This document shows, piece by piece, positions 7,976 to 17,436 of a stretch of 64,000 bases of DNA (positions are counted from its first letter, which is position 1; each line of letters starts with the position of its first letter). Location of the stretch: positions 496,001 through 560,000 of the forward strand of contig NZ_JAAOIZ010000003.1 in assembly GCF_013184525.1 (NCBI RefSeq), given 5' to 3'. The stretch is from Chryseobacterium sp. LAM-KRS1 (GTDB lineage Bacteria; Bacteroidota; Bacteroidia; Flavobacteriales; Weeksellaceae). The translations under genes and the position numbers were made by a program. The notes beneath the pieces are model-generated. The model had not been told where the DNA came from. It ran no database searches and saw nothing but the letters and a program-made list of their open reading frames with translations.

Positions 7976-10348
7976 ATGAGACTAAAAGTAACCCTACTTT
8001 CTGTATTCACATTTGCAGGTTTAGCAGCCCAAAATATTCAAAATAACCCGGGAAGTAATCACGGAAATAAGTTTGAACAATTAGGAACCATTTTACCTAC
8101 TCCAAATATTTATAGAACTGCTTCCGGATCTCCGGGACATGGTTACTGGCAAAACAGAGCAGATTATAATATTTCCGCCTATCTGGACGAGGACAAAAGA
8201 AACCTGAAGGGATCCGAAACGATTACTTATTATAACAATTCTCCTGACGACTTAGATTATATATGGTTACAATTGGACGAGAACGAGGCATCAAGTATCA
8301 ACAAAGCCAATTATCCTACTTCTACAACCCTTCCTAAAACCATAAATGACCAGAAGTTAAAGATAACGGAACTTCCGGAAAAGGACAATGGTTACGGCGT
8401 TCATCTGGAAAAAGTAACCGACGAAACCGGTAATGCATTACGGTATACTGTAAACAAAACCATGATGCGTATTGATTTGCCTAAAATCCTGAAAAAAGGA
8501 GAAAAATTCACGTTAAAAATAGACTGGAATTACAATATCACCAACAGAATTAAAATGGGGGGCCGTGGTGGTTATGAAAACTTTCCTGAAGATGGAAATG
8601 ATTTGTACACAATGACACAATGGTATCCAAGGATGTGTGTGTACAGTGATTTTCATGGATGGCAGAATCACCAGTTTACAGGAAGAGGAGAATTCGCCCT
8701 GGCCTTTGGAAATTTTAAAGTTTCAATGAATGTTCCTGCAGATCATGTTGTAGGAGGTACCGGAGAGTGTAAGAATTATGAACAGGTATTATCTTCAGAC
8801 CAACTATCCCGATATAGAAAAGCCCAAAGCTCATCAGAGCCTGTAGAAATTGTAACGCTCGATGAAGCGAAGAAAGCAGAAAAAAACAGATCGAAACAAA
8901 GAAAAACCTGGGTTTTTGAAGCCAATAATGTAAGGGATTTCGCATGGACGTCATCCCGAAAGTTCATCTGGGATGGAATGGGCGTGGTAATACCGGAAAA
9001 CAATAATAAGGTAATGGCTATGAGCTTCTATGGAAAAGAGGCTTACGGACTTTACAGAAAATTCTCTACAAAAGCTGTTGCACACACAATAAAAACTTAT
9101 TCGGAATTCACTATTCCCTACCCTTATCCGGTTGCTCAGTCTGTAGAAGCGGCAAATGGTATGGAATATCCTATGATCTGTTTCAATTTTGGAAGAACTG
9201 AGAAAGATGGAACTTACTCAGAAGGAACAAAAAATGGTATGATCGGAGTAATCATCCATGAGGTAGGACACAATTTCTTTCCCATGATCATTAACTCCGA
9301 TGAAAGACAGTGGACCTGGATGGACGAAGGATTAAACACCTTTACAGAATATCTTACGGAAGAAAGATGGGATAACAAGTTCCCTTCAAAACGTGGACCA
9401 GCGTGGACTATTGTGGATTACATGAAATTACCAAAAGATCAGCTGGAGCCTATTATGAGTAACTCTGAAAACATTGTTCAGTTTGGCCCTAATGCCTACT
9501 CAAAACCGGCAACTGGCCTGAATATCCTTCGTGAAACCATTATGGGCAGAGAACTTTTTGATAAGGCCTATAAAACATATGCAAAAAGATGGGCTTTTAA
9601 ACACCCGGAACCTGCCGATTTCTTCAGAACAATGGAGGATGCAAGCGGAGAAGATCTGGATTGGTTCTGGAGAGGATGGTTTTACGGCACAGATCCTGTT
9701 GACATAGCTATTGATAAGGTAACCATTGCCACTCCCGATTTAGATGCCGTACCTGCACCTAAAGAAGTAAAGTACAAAGTCGACAAAGCTCTTGTTAATG
9801 ATTTTGAAGACCTTTCCAAAATCAGAAACAGAGAAGATAAAAATATTACGTTCTATGTAGACAAGGATAAAGAAGCTCAGGATTTCTACTATCGTTACGA
9901 TCGTGGCCAGGAAAAAGTGGATCAGAATAAAGAATATTCCCTTACACACGACAATGATATGGCTCTTGATAAACAGCAAAAAGAAAAGTTCAAAAACATT
10001 CAAGCTTATCAAATTGACTTCTTAAACAAAGGAGGACTGGTAATGCCAATCATTCTGGAATTTACTTTTGAAGATGGAACGAAATTATACGATAAATCTT
10101 CCGCTCAGATCTGGAGGCTCAACGAACAAAAGGCCACAAAGACTTATTATTTTGAGAAAAAATTAAATTCTATTCAGCTGGACCCAATGCGTGAAACAGC
10201 AGATATTGACACTTCAAATAATTTCTGGAGCAATGATGGTAGTACGTCTGAGACTTCCAGATTCCAGGTATTCAAACAAAAACATGAAGGGGCAGTAAGA
10301 GGCGGTGCCAATGGAAAAGTGAATCCAATGCAGGCCGCAGGAAAATAA
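7976..10348 (+). CDS. M1 family metallopeptidase
   Basis: A 790-residue secreted aminopeptidase-type protein. A signal peptide (MRLKVTLLSVFTFAGLAAQ) is followed by an M1 N-terminal beta domain and a gluzincin catalytic site: HEVGHN starting at H428, with E429 as catalytic residue, H432 as second zinc ligand and E451 (in WMDEGLNTF) as third, the exact 18-residue spacing of M1 enzymes. A GMEYPMICF segment near 400 fits the G-x-M-E-N/Y substrate-binding motif. The C-terminal third is beta-rich and less conserved. The gene ends at a strong bidirectional terminator. Confidence 0.95.
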   Translation: MRLKVTLLSVFTFAGLAAQNIQNNPGSNHGNKFEQLGTILPTPNIYRTASGSPGHGYWQNRADYNISAYLDEDKRNLKGSETITYYNNSPDDLDYIWLQLDENEASSINKANYPTSTTLPKTINDQKLKITELPEKDNGYGVHLEKVTDETGNALRYTVNKTMMRIDLPKILKKGEKFTLKIDWNYNITNRIKMGGRGGYENFPEDGNDLYTMTQWYPRMCVYSDFHGWQNHQFTGRGEFALAFGNFKVSMNVPADHVVGGTGECKNYEQVLSSDQLSRYRKAQSSSEPVEIVTLDEAKKAEKNRSKQRKTWVFEANNVRDFAWTSSRKFIWDGMGVVIPENNNKVMAMSFYGKEAYGLYRKFSTKAVAHTIKTYSEFTIPYPYPVAQSVEAANGMEYPMICFNFGRTEKDGTYSEGTKNGMIGVIIHEVGHNFFPMIINSDERQWTWMDEGLNTFTEYLTEERWDNKFPSKRGPAWTIVDYMKLPKDQLEPIMSNSENIVQFGPNAYSKPATGLNILRETIMGRELFDKAYKTYAKRWAFKHPEPADFFRTMEDASGEDLDWFWRGWFYGTDPVDIAIDKVTIATPDLDAVPAPKEVKYKVDKALVNDFEDLSKIRNREDKNITFYVDKDKEAQDFYYRYDRGQEKVDQNKEYSLTHDNDMALDKQQKEKFKNIQAYQIDFLNKGGLVMPIILEFTFEDGTKLYDKSSAQIWRLNEQKATKTYYFEKKLNSIQLDPMRETADIDTSNNFWSNDGSTSETSRFQVFKQKHEGAVRGGANGKVNPMQAAGK

Positions 10349-10349
10349 A

Positions 10350-10378
10350 AAAAACCGCTTTTAAAGCGGTTTTTTTTA
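10350..10378. terminator. Bidirectional terminator
   Basis: Perfect 9-base arms AACCGCTTT / AAAGCGGTT (10353-10371) are flanked by A and T runs, so the hairpin can end both the M1 peptidase and the converging LytTR gene. Confidence 0.9.
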
Positions 10379-11077
10379 TTTTCCCAAATGCTCTTTCAGT
10401 ATCTTTTTATAAGTTCTTCCCAGAGGAATTTTATCTCCACTTTTAAGGTAGACGCTTTTCACATCATAAGATTCAATATGAGAAGCCAATATGATATAAG
10501 ATTTATGCACTCTGATAAATCCAAAAGCCTGAAATTTTTCTTCAAAATTTGACATCCTGTCGAGGATCATATATTTTTTCAAAGAGGTTACTAAAATAAT
10601 ATACTCCCCAAATCCCTGTACCCAAAGAATATCTTTAAGAAAAACCTTATTCATGATATAATTGGATTTAAACATGATGAAATCTTCTTTTTCTGAGTGT
10701 TCTGCAGAATTTTTAAACTGTAAAAAATCTTTGGCTTTGTTGATGGCTTTCCTGAAGGTTTCAAAATCTACAGGCTTTACAAGATAATGCACAACATCAA
10801 GCTCAAAAGCTTTTACCGCATGTTGGGTCTCCAGGGTCATAAAAATACAGAGAGGTTTATAAGGAAGCTGTTGCAGTAGCTCTACTCCATTAATACCCGG
10901 CATATTAATATCAAAAATAACAAGATCCACCACATTCTCTTTTAAATATTCCAATGCCTTCTCTGGTTCCTGAAAAGAGCTTTGGAGATCTACACCTTCT
11001 ATTTGATCACAATATTGCCGGACAAGTTGCAACGCAGGATATTCATCATCCACATTAATCACGGAAAGATTAGCCAT
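10376..11077 (-). CDS. LytTR family response regulator
   Basis: This 233-residue protein has an N-terminal receiver domain with acidic pair D10/D11, phospho-acceptor D56 (in VIFDINMPG) and the LVKPV lysine loop. The C-terminal half is a LytTR DNA-binding domain (KSNYIMNKVFLKDILWVQGFGEYI, ending FIRVHKSYII and IPLGRTYKKIL). It overlaps its kinase gene by 8 bases, so the two are translationally coupled. The divergent gene next to the pair is an outer-membrane protein followed by two carboxylate-type transporters, the likely targets. Confidence 0.95.
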   Translation of the reverse strand: MANLSVINVDDEYPALQLVRQYCDQIEGVDLQSSFQEPEKALEYLKENVVDLVIFDINMPGINGVELLQQLPYKPLCIFMTLETQHAVKAFELDVVHYLVKPVDFETFRKAINKAKDFLQFKNSAEHSEKEDFIMFKSNYIMNKVFLKDILWVQGFGEYIILVTSLKKYMILDRMSNFEEKFQAFGFIRVHKSYIILASHIESYDVKSVYLKSGDKIPLGRTYKKILKEHLGK

Positions 11078-12179
11078 TCAGATCAATTTTTAAAGTTGTT
11101 TTGTATCTGTTATTTTCAATCATTTCTGAGGAAAGAGTATATTTTCCCGGATAGTATTTTTCCAGTATCTGGGTGATTGCTTCATTTCCCAACCCGTAAT
11201 ATCCGGTTTCTCCCAAAGCTTTTTTTTCCGGAACAGAGTTTATAATTTCGAAGAACAAATCACGGTCGTTAATAGCATATACAACTTTTATGAAGCTATT
11301 GAGATCCAGACCGATTCCTGAATGTTTCAAAGCATTTTCAAAGAAAGTCAAAAAAACGGAAGGTGGAATTTCAATTAATTCCAGTGTTTCCTCATTCCGG
11401 ATATCAAAATCTATATTCAGTTGGTTATCATATTTCAACTGGTACAACATGGTAAGAGAATGAATCGACGAAAATTCCTGGGCCAGACTAATCCTTTCTT
11501 TTCCGCTGTCATAGATAATATATTGAAGGAGCTTACTGAGCTGCAGGATGGAATCTGAAGTTTTTCCCGATGGGATAAAACTGTTCGCATATATATTATT
11601 TAAAGTATTCAATAAGAAATGAGGATTCATCTTTGATTTTAAAAGATCAAAGTAAAGCTGTTCTTTTTGTTCCCCAAGATCCACAACATTCTGCTCTATA
11701 AGGAATTTATCTTTTGTAATCCCTAAAAAGGAGGCAACAAGAATCACAATTCCCTGCGCCGTATATACATTAAAAAGGAAGTTGGTGTTGGAAAGAGTTT
11801 CACTAAAATTCATTTTAAAAATGGTAGGCTGTAACAAAATCCTGAAAAGACTTGACATCAAAAAACAGATCAAGGCATACAGGATAAACTCCGGATATTT
11901 ATTCGATAGGTAAAAGTGAGGAACCAGATAATAATACACCAGATAATAAATCCCAATATTAAAAATCATTACAGATAAAACACTCCAAATAAGCTCCGGG
12001 GTATCAAGAAAGTAATTTTCCGTAAAAAAAGTGATTAAAATAAAGACAAAAAAGAAGAAAACATGCTGAAACCTCAAAAGAAAACCCCAACGGTATTCCA
12101 TCAGTTTTTTCAGAATCTTATCACTAAATAAAACCCTGAAAAACAACAGTATAAGTATAATATTTACAATTAAAAACAT
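11070..12179 (-). CDS. LytS/YehU-type sensor histidine kinase
   Basis: The protein has about six N-terminal membrane helices and then a His_kinase domain with SKMNPHFLLNTLNNIYA, the histidine motif of the LytS/YehU group, followed by an ATPase region (FFENALKHSG, YGLGNEAI). With the ATG at 12179 it has 369 residues. A longer in-frame version starting at 12314 is possible but would run across the promoter of the divergent gene at 12332, so the shorter form is preferred. It has no large periplasmic domain, so the signal is probably sensed in the membrane. Confidence 0.9.
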   Translation of the reverse strand: MFLIVNIILILLFFRVLFSDKILKKLMEYRWGFLLRFQHVFFFFVFILITFFTENYFLDTPELIWSVLSVMIFNIGIYYLVYYYLVPHFYLSNKYPEFILYALICFLMSSLFRILLQPTIFKMNFSETLSNTNFLFNVYTAQGIVILVASFLGITKDKFLIEQNVVDLGEQKEQLYFDLLKSKMNPHFLLNTLNNIYANSFIPSGKTSDSILQLSKLLQYIIYDSGKERISLAQEFSSIHSLTMLYQLKYDNQLNIDFDIRNEETLELIEIPPSVFLTFFENALKHSGIGLDLNSFIKVVYAINDRDLFFEIINSVPEKKALGETGYYGLGNEAITQILEKYYPGKYTLSSEMIENNRYKTTLKIDLNG

Positions 12180-12295
12180 TCTAAAAACGTGATTTCTTGG
12201 GTTCTCAAATATAAGATGTTTTTTAACAGAAAATGCAGTTCGCTGATAAAATAGGTCATTGATTGAAAAATTAAAAACCCGGTAAATCGAATAAA

Positions 12296-12303
12296 TATAT
12301 TTG
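12296..12303 (+). promoter_or_regulatory. -7 element for the DUF2490-CitMHS-SDF operon
   Basis: TATATTTG lies 28 bases before the ATG at 12332, a good position for a start near 12310. No clear -33 box is seen, which would suit an activator-dependent promoter. Confidence 0.5.
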
Positions 12304-12331
12304 AGAAGTAACAATATTAACCCAATATTAT

Positions 12332-13021
12332 ATGAAAATTAAGAGAAAATTAATTTTTATTTTTTTATTAGTGCTTCATCATTTTTATCAAGGTCAAAGC
12401 ACTGATACCTACAATATGTGGTTCCAATATATCATGACTGCAAAGGTGTCTGACAAAAGTACTTTAACGGCCCTTACACAATACCGTTCTTTTGACCTGG
12501 CTTACGACAAAAGACTCTTCCTTGTCAATGCATATATGGATTATGAAGTAACCAAAGGAGTAAGACCTGCCTTAGGGGGTATGTTTCTCATTTTGGATTC
12601 CTACCAGACAGAAGATCAGAAAAAGACCCGCTATGAGAAAAGAGCCTTTCAACAGGTAACCCTGGACCATGATATCGGCAGATCTTCCGTTTCCAGCAGA
12701 TTCCGTGTAGAAGAGCGTTTCCTGAATAATCCTGACGAATTTGTATTAAGGGTCCGGTATCTCATCTCTATGAGAATCCCTTTCAACAGAAAGGGTGAAA
12801 AAGAAAGGCTGTATGGAATTCTAAAAAATGAGATAAGGATGAACATCAAAAAGGAAGACCCTTTCGACAGTAACCGTATCACCGCAGGGCTTGGAATAAA
12901 AACAGGGAAAAACTCGGCAATTGAACTGGCTTTCATTAATCAGTTATCTCCGGGCAGAACCAGTAATTACGGATACATAGGGTTCAGAAACAGTTTTGAT
13001 TGGAGAAAAAAACAAAAATAA
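12332..13021 (+). CDS. DUF2490 outer-membrane protein
   Basis: The 229-residue protein has a signal peptide (MKIKRKLIFIFLLVLHHFYQG) and a series of alternating amphipathic beta strands ending in an aromatic strand (YGYIGFRNSFDW), the layout of a small outer-membrane barrel of the DUF2490 family. The exact function of the family is unknown. It is the first gene of an operon with two inner-membrane transporters (42 bases to the next), so a role in letting organic acids across the outer membrane is a reasonable inference. Confidence 0.82.
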   Translation: MKIKRKLIFIFLLVLHHFYQGQSTDTYNMWFQYIMTAKVSDKSTLTALTQYRSFDLAYDKRLFLVNAYMDYEVTKGVRPALGGMFLILDSYQTEDQKKTRYEKRAFQQVTLDHDIGRSSVSSRFRVEERFLNNPDEFVLRVRYLISMRIPFNRKGEKERLYGILKNEIRMNIKKEDPFDSNRITAGLGIKTGKNSAIELAFINQLSPGRTSNYGYIGFRNSFDWRKKQK

Positions 13022-13063
13022 CCAGACATTCAATTTAAAAAATTTAATATTTAATATAATGCT

Positions 13064-14350
13064 ATGCTAACATTTCTTGGGTTTCTGATGATCTTTATTT
13101 TCATGGTTCTTATCATGAATAAAAAAATGACACCACTTACTGCTTTGGTAATTGTTCCAGTAGTGATTGCTCTTATTGCAGGATTTGGCGATGAGCTGGG
13201 TGACATGATGAAAAATGGGGTTAAAGAAATCGCACTTACAGGCGTAATGCTGATTTTTGCAATTCTCTATTTTAGTTTAATGATCGATACAGGATTATTT
13301 CAACCTTTAGTTAACCTTATTTTAAAAGCAGTCGGAGACAACCCAATCAAAACAACCATCGGAACAGCGATCCTTACAACATTAGTTTCTCTGGATGGAG
13401 ATGGCTCTTCTACTTATATTATCGTAGTGGCAGCCATGCTTCCCCTATATAAAAAACAGGGACTGAATCCCCTGATCCTTACCTGTATCATAATGCTTGC
13501 AGGAGGTATCATGAATATCCTTCCATGGGGTGGTCCCACAGCAAGGGTTATGAGTTCCCTCAAACTGGGTCACACAGAGATTTTCGTTCCCATGATTCCG
13601 ATTATGGTCCTTGGTATTTGCTGGGTAATCTTTGTGGCTTATATTTTAGGACTGAAAGAAAAAAAGCGTATTGCAAAATATGGAAAATATACAAAGTACA
13701 GCAATAGTGATATCGCAGGTGAAACGGATCCGGCCCTTCTTCGTCCTAAACTGATCTGGATTAATCTTGCCCTTACCATTGTATTGCTAACGGTAATGAT
13801 TTTAGATATTGTTCCTTTGGGAATTGCTTTTATGATTGCTTTCTGCATAGCATCTGTTATCAATTACCCTAAATTAAAAGACCAGCAGAAACTCATGTCC
13901 AAACATGCAGGAAATGCATTATCTGTGGCAGGAATGATCTTTGGAGCAGGGATTTTCACTGGGATCCTCAATGGATCGGGTATTATGCAGGCTATGGGAA
14001 ATAGTATGATAGAAATTGTTCCGAAAAGCATGGCAGGCTCTTTAAATATTATTACTGCTGTCTTCAGTGTTCCCCTTACCTTTTTCCTGACCAATGATGC
14101 TTATTATTTCGGGATATTACCCATTATTGCAGCAACCGGACAACAACTGGGAATCCCACCTGATATTCTGGGAAGAGCGAGTCTTGTCGGACAGGCTTCT
14201 CATCTTCTGAGCCCATTGGTTCCGTCAACTTACCTATTGGTCTCTCTCGCCGGTGTGGAATTTTCTGATCATTTGAAATACACATTGAAATGGGCTATCG
14301 GATCTTCCATTATCATGTTATTAGGAGCTTTGCTTCTTGGGATAATATAA
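13064..14350 (+). CDS. CitMHS family citrate-metal/proton symporter
   Basis: This 428-residue inner-membrane protein has about twelve helices and matches the CitMHS family, which in Bacillus takes up citrate complexed with divalent metal ions. Family segments include TLVSLDGDGSSTYIIVVAAMLPLYKK near 105-130, GGIMNILPWGGPTARV near 147-162, and SLVGQASHLLSPLVPSTYLLVSLAGVE near the C-terminus. Substrate specificity cannot be read from sequence, so citrate or a related acid is an inference. It sits between the DUF2490 gene and an SDF transporter, downstream of the LytTR system. Confidence 0.9.
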   Translation: MLTFLGFLMIFIFMVLIMNKKMTPLTALVIVPVVIALIAGFGDELGDMMKNGVKEIALTGVMLIFAILYFSLMIDTGLFQPLVNLILKAVGDNPIKTTIGTAILTTLVSLDGDGSSTYIIVVAAMLPLYKKQGLNPLILTCIIMLAGGIMNILPWGGPTARVMSSLKLGHTEIFVPMIPIMVLGICWVIFVAYILGLKEKKRIAKYGKYTKYSNSDIAGETDPALLRPKLIWINLALTIVLLTVMILDIVPLGIAFMIAFCIASVINYPKLKDQQKLMSKHAGNALSVAGMIFGAGIFTGILNGSGIMQAMGNSMIEIVPKSMAGSLNIITAVFSVPLTFFLTNDAYYFGILPIIAATGQQLGIPPDILGRASLVGQASHLLSPLVPSTYLLVSLAGVEFSDHLKYTLKWAIGSSIIMLLGALLLGII

Positions 14351-14404
14351 AATTTATATATATTTATATTGAATTGTCCGTCTATCCAGCGAAAAAAAAC
14401 TCAA

Positions 14405-15619
14405 ATGAATCTTTTCCATACAAAAAAAACATTCACCAGCCGATATTTAAAGAATCTTTCTTTGTATGTTTTCGTGGCTATTATCTGTGGTGTTTTTACA
14501 GGACAATACCTTCCCGAGATAAGCAGTAAATTAGGGATAATCAGCCAGTATTTTTTTTTGGTTCTGGAGTCTATCATCCTGCCTATTATTTTTATGGCAG
14601 TTATTTACGGGATCTGTCACCTGGCAGATATAAAAAATGCGGGGAGCATTGTATGGCAAACAATTCTCTACTTTTTTATCATCAGTTCTGTGGCTATTAC
14701 CATAGGATTTATTTTTGGACTTGCTATTCAGCCCGGTTCCCATACGGGAATTCAGATCGTTAAAACAAAAGTAATTCTTCCCAGTAGGTTTGAAATCAAT
14801 GATCCCTCCCTATCTTCTGTCATGTATCGCAACAGGTACGCTATTTTCCTTATAGCTTCAATCATTATCGGCATATGCATGAACCTTTCAAAAAGACGAA
14901 AGAGTTTTCTGAATATACTTGATAAAGGACTTGTTATTTTTTATCATATTATTAAATATTTATATATCATTCTTCCGGTTATCATTTTCTGTAACATTGC
15001 TTACGGTATTTCTGTATATGGAATTAATACCCTGCTGCCATTAAGCAAAGTTGTGGGAACCGTATACCTTGCTGATATTGCTTTTATCTTCGGAGTTTTA
15101 GGACTGGTTTCTTATATCTTTAAATTCAATTTGCTCAAATTTTTGGTAAGCATTAAAGAAGAGATCATTTTGGTTATAACCACTTCTTCTTCCAAAACAG
15201 CTTTTCCTATCATTTTTGACAAGATGGAATCTGAGGGATACAGCAAAAAAATTTTAAGATTTATTATTCCCCTGGGGTACAATTTCAACCTCGCAGGTGC
15301 CTGCATTTATATTTCTGTAGCCTGCTGTTTTCTGATTCAGTTTTATAATATCTCATTAAGTCTCAATGATTACTTATGGCTTTTTGTTATCATTTCTGTT
15401 ACATCTAAAACAGCTTCCGGGGTTCCGGGATCAGGTTTTCTTGCTCTTATTTTTACTTTGAACAGGTTTGGAAAGATCCCTGCGAATGATATTGCATTGC
15501 TTTATAGTGTAGACCGTTTCATGAACGAGGCGAGGTCAGTAACCAATTTTATCGGTATTGCCGTTTCCGGAGCCATTATCTCAAAAATAAATCAGCCCGT
15601 AGAAAAAAACGCCCCATAA
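14405..15619 (+). CDS. Dicarboxylate/amino acid:cation symporter (SDF family)
   Basis: A 404-residue transporter of the sodium:dicarboxylate symporter family. It shows the re-entrant loop with serine-rich motif TTSSSKTAFP (near 260), GYNFNLAGACIY (helix 7, the GxNxxGA-like cation site) and SKTASGVPGSGFLAL (second hairpin). Related DctA and GltP proteins import succinate, fumarate, malate, aspartate or glutamate. The ATG at 14405 is used; a TTG 36 bases upstream in frame is weaker. The gene lies 54 bases after CitMHS and ends at a terminator. Confidence 0.9.
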   Translation: MNLFHTKKTFTSRYLKNLSLYVFVAIICGVFTGQYLPEISSKLGIISQYFFLVLESIILPIIFMAVIYGICHLADIKNAGSIVWQTILYFFIISSVAITIGFIFGLAIQPGSHTGIQIVKTKVILPSRFEINDPSLSSVMYRNRYAIFLIASIIIGICMNLSKRRKSFLNILDKGLVIFYHIIKYLYIILPVIIFCNIAYGISVYGINTLLPLSKVVGTVYLADIAFIFGVLGLVSYIFKFNLLKFLVSIKEEIILVITTSSSKTAFPIIFDKMESEGYSKKILRFIIPLGYNFNLAGACIYISVACCFLIQFYNISLSLNDYLWLFVIISVTSKTASGVPGSGFLALIFTLNRFGKIPANDIALLYSVDRFMNEARSVTNFIGIAVSGAIISKINQPVEKNAP

Positions 15620-15637
15620 AAATGAAGCGTTTTTTAT
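15606..15637 (+). terminator. Terminator after the SDF transporter
   Basis: AAACGC / GCGTTT arms around a 16-base loop are followed by a T run, overlapping the stop codon of the transporter. Confidence 0.65.
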
Positions 15638-15670
15638 ATTAGTTGTGTTTTGTTTTTTAAGCTGATCCTT

Positions 15671-16852
15671 TCAATTTCCCCAATTATTTCTTGCCCAGAT
15701 CACAAGTGCCGGCAACATATCTCCCCCTGAAGCCACAGAATGAAGATCAGATCCGAAAAGTTCCCAGTCGGTTTCATTACCATGATGAACACCTATGGCA
15801 TACATCTGTCCATTGGTGAACCAGCTATATAACGGTGATCCCGATGCACCACTTGCCTCGTCTGCATAGCTTTCTATCTGTGTACTATCCACACTATTTC
15901 CATCCGGAAGCTTTACATCATCTCCGTCATCATCATCCACAACACTGATGCTGCTCTGATAGGTAGGTCGGTTTTCTCCTTTATCATAAGGATATCCCGT
16001 CATGGTCCACACATTCATATCTTCCCAATCGTCGTTATAACTTTTTGCCCCGAAATAACCTGTTGTATCTCCGATATTATCATACAGCTTCACCACCATC
16101 ATATCATTTCCAACGTCACTTTGGTAAGCCACATAGCTTTCTCCATAAGTATAAAATGAATTTCCATAAATGGATCGTCCATCATAATATGCAGGAATCA
16201 CTTTGATCATCCATGATGCATAAGGTTTTTGAGGTCTCATATGTCCGGAGGTCATTAGAATTTTTCTGCCTACCATAAATCCGGTTCCCCTGCCCTGATA
16301 ATTCCATGATGAGGTACTGGTTAATTTGGTATATACTTCTACCCTGCACACACAGCATTCCGGATAGGTATTAGGATAAATATTTACCCTGTCATCATTT
16401 CCGAAAATAGTTACATGATTGGCACTTTTCGTAACCAATCTGTTCAAACGGTTTCTCTTCACAGACTTCGTATTCGGAAAAACCACTTTAGGATGAAGTC
16501 CCAGTATATGAGTTTCCGGCACAAAAGCTTCAGCTTCGGTCACTTTTATTTTCTTAGTTTTAATTGTAGCACGAAGCTTTTCTACGGTAATGATCTCTTC
16601 GGATTTACCGGGAATACCCCAGTCAAAAGGTGAAATCTGGTCCAGCTGGTAAAATTCCCGGTTCAGCTTTGATACTGAGATTTTTGCTGAGTCTTTTTTT
16701 CCGGTTAGTCTGAAGTTTTTGGCAGAATCCGTAATAAATAAATTGCGATCCGGCTCTTTAGTCGGAAGCGGATTCTCATACTCCAATAGCAATTCCCGGG
16801 GAACCGGTGAATCAGCCGGAGCATCCCGAAAGATTTTTTTTAATTTTTCCAT
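15671..16852 (-). CDS. V8-like (trypsin-fold) serine protease
   Basis: With the ATG at 16852 the protein has 393 residues. The C-terminal half is a chymotrypsin-fold protease of the glutamyl endopeptidase type: H204 in MTSGHMR, D250 in DVGNDMMVVKL and S339 in SGASGSPLY form the triad. The first 110 residues look like a propeptide. No classical signal peptide is visible at either this start or an in-frame ATG at 16906, so the export route is unclear. It lies 260 bases from, and divergent to, the double-glycine peptide gene at 17114; a link between them is only a guess. Confidence 0.85.
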   Translation of the reverse strand: MEKLKKIFRDAPADSPVPRELLLEYENPLPTKEPDRNLFITDSAKNFRLTGKKDSAKISVSKLNREFYQLDQISPFDWGIPGKSEEIITVEKLRATIKTKKIKVTEAEAFVPETHILGLHPKVVFPNTKSVKRNRLNRLVTKSANHVTIFGNDDRVNIYPNTYPECCVCRVEVYTKLTSTSSWNYQGRGTGFMVGRKILMTSGHMRPQKPYASWMIKVIPAYYDGRSIYGNSFYTYGESYVAYQSDVGNDMMVVKLYDNIGDTTGYFGAKSYNDDWEDMNVWTMTGYPYDKGENRPTYQSSISVVDDDDGDDVKLPDGNSVDSTQIESYADEASGASGSPLYSWFTNGQMYAIGVHHGNETDWELFGSDLHSVASGGDMLPALVIWARNNWGN

Positions 16853-17038
16853 TGTTTCAGTTTTTATGATATTTGGTCTCACAAAGTTGAAGGAATGCAT
16901 CACCAAATACCACAGTAATATCCCTGTTTTTGCACAGTATTAACCCTGCTGCCCTTTACAGTATAATCCACTGGTTATCAAAACACAAAACACCAAAAAC
17001 TATCTACAAACAACATCATTTTGATTGAATAAAAAGCT

Positions 17039-17046
17039 TATATTTG
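17039..17046 (+). promoter_or_regulatory. -7 element for the small peptide gene
   Basis: A perfect TATATTTG stands 67 bases before the ATG at 17114. A TTTTG lies about 15 bases upstream, closer than the usual 19, so the -33 assignment is uncertain. Confidence 0.5.
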
Positions 17047-17113
17047 ATCATGTCAAAAAACTCCTGATTGACAATAAATGTTCAGGAACATCAGAAAAAC
17101 AAAATATTAACTT

Positions 17114-17248
17114 ATGAAAAATGCTAAATTATTAAGCAGAGATGCTCAGAAAACCATCCACGGTGGAGCTGCAAGACTTGTTTGCTGCGAACGTGATGAA
17201 AACGGAAAATGTACATTATGGATCGGACCGGGACAATATTGTCCTTAG
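17114..17248 (+). CDS. Double-glycine leader peptide (bacteriocin/natural-product precursor-like)
   Basis: This 44-residue gene is too short for most gene callers. It starts MKNAKLLSRDAQKTIHGG: a leader of the double-glycine type, with LSR-x3-K-x-I before GG, as in Bacteroidota ComC-like and natural-product precursors. The predicted mature part has 26 residues with four cysteines (a CC pair, then two single Cys, ending QYCP). It has its own -7 element upstream and a strong terminator 24 bases after its stop, so it is a single-gene transcript. Such leaders are cut by C39-peptidase ABC exporters; none is in the window. Activity is unknown. Confidence 0.85.
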   Translation: MKNAKLLSRDAQKTIHGGAARLVCCERDENGKCTLWIGPGQYCP

Positions 17249-17271
17249 TCTGATAAATTGATCAGTAAAGT

Positions 17272-17300
17272 AAGCCGGAATTTTTCCGGCTTTATTTTTT
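17272..17300 (+). terminator. Terminator after the small peptide gene
   Basis: Arms AAGCCGGAA / TTCCGGCTT (17272-17293) are followed by a T-rich tail. Confidence 0.9.
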
Positions 17301-17436
17301 TAATCTGCCAAAATTTCACACCAAAAATAAAATTCTGCCATTTTTAACCATGAAGCATCGCCTGACAAGTACCAACCTCATTTGGCACACATTTAGAGAA
17401 TTTGAAAGCAGAAATAATTAAAAAAACAGATATATT

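Noticed and set aside
17341..17436. CIRCE-type inverted repeat upstream of groES
   Set aside because: The TTAGCACTC-N9-GAGTGCTAA pattern was looked for and is not there.
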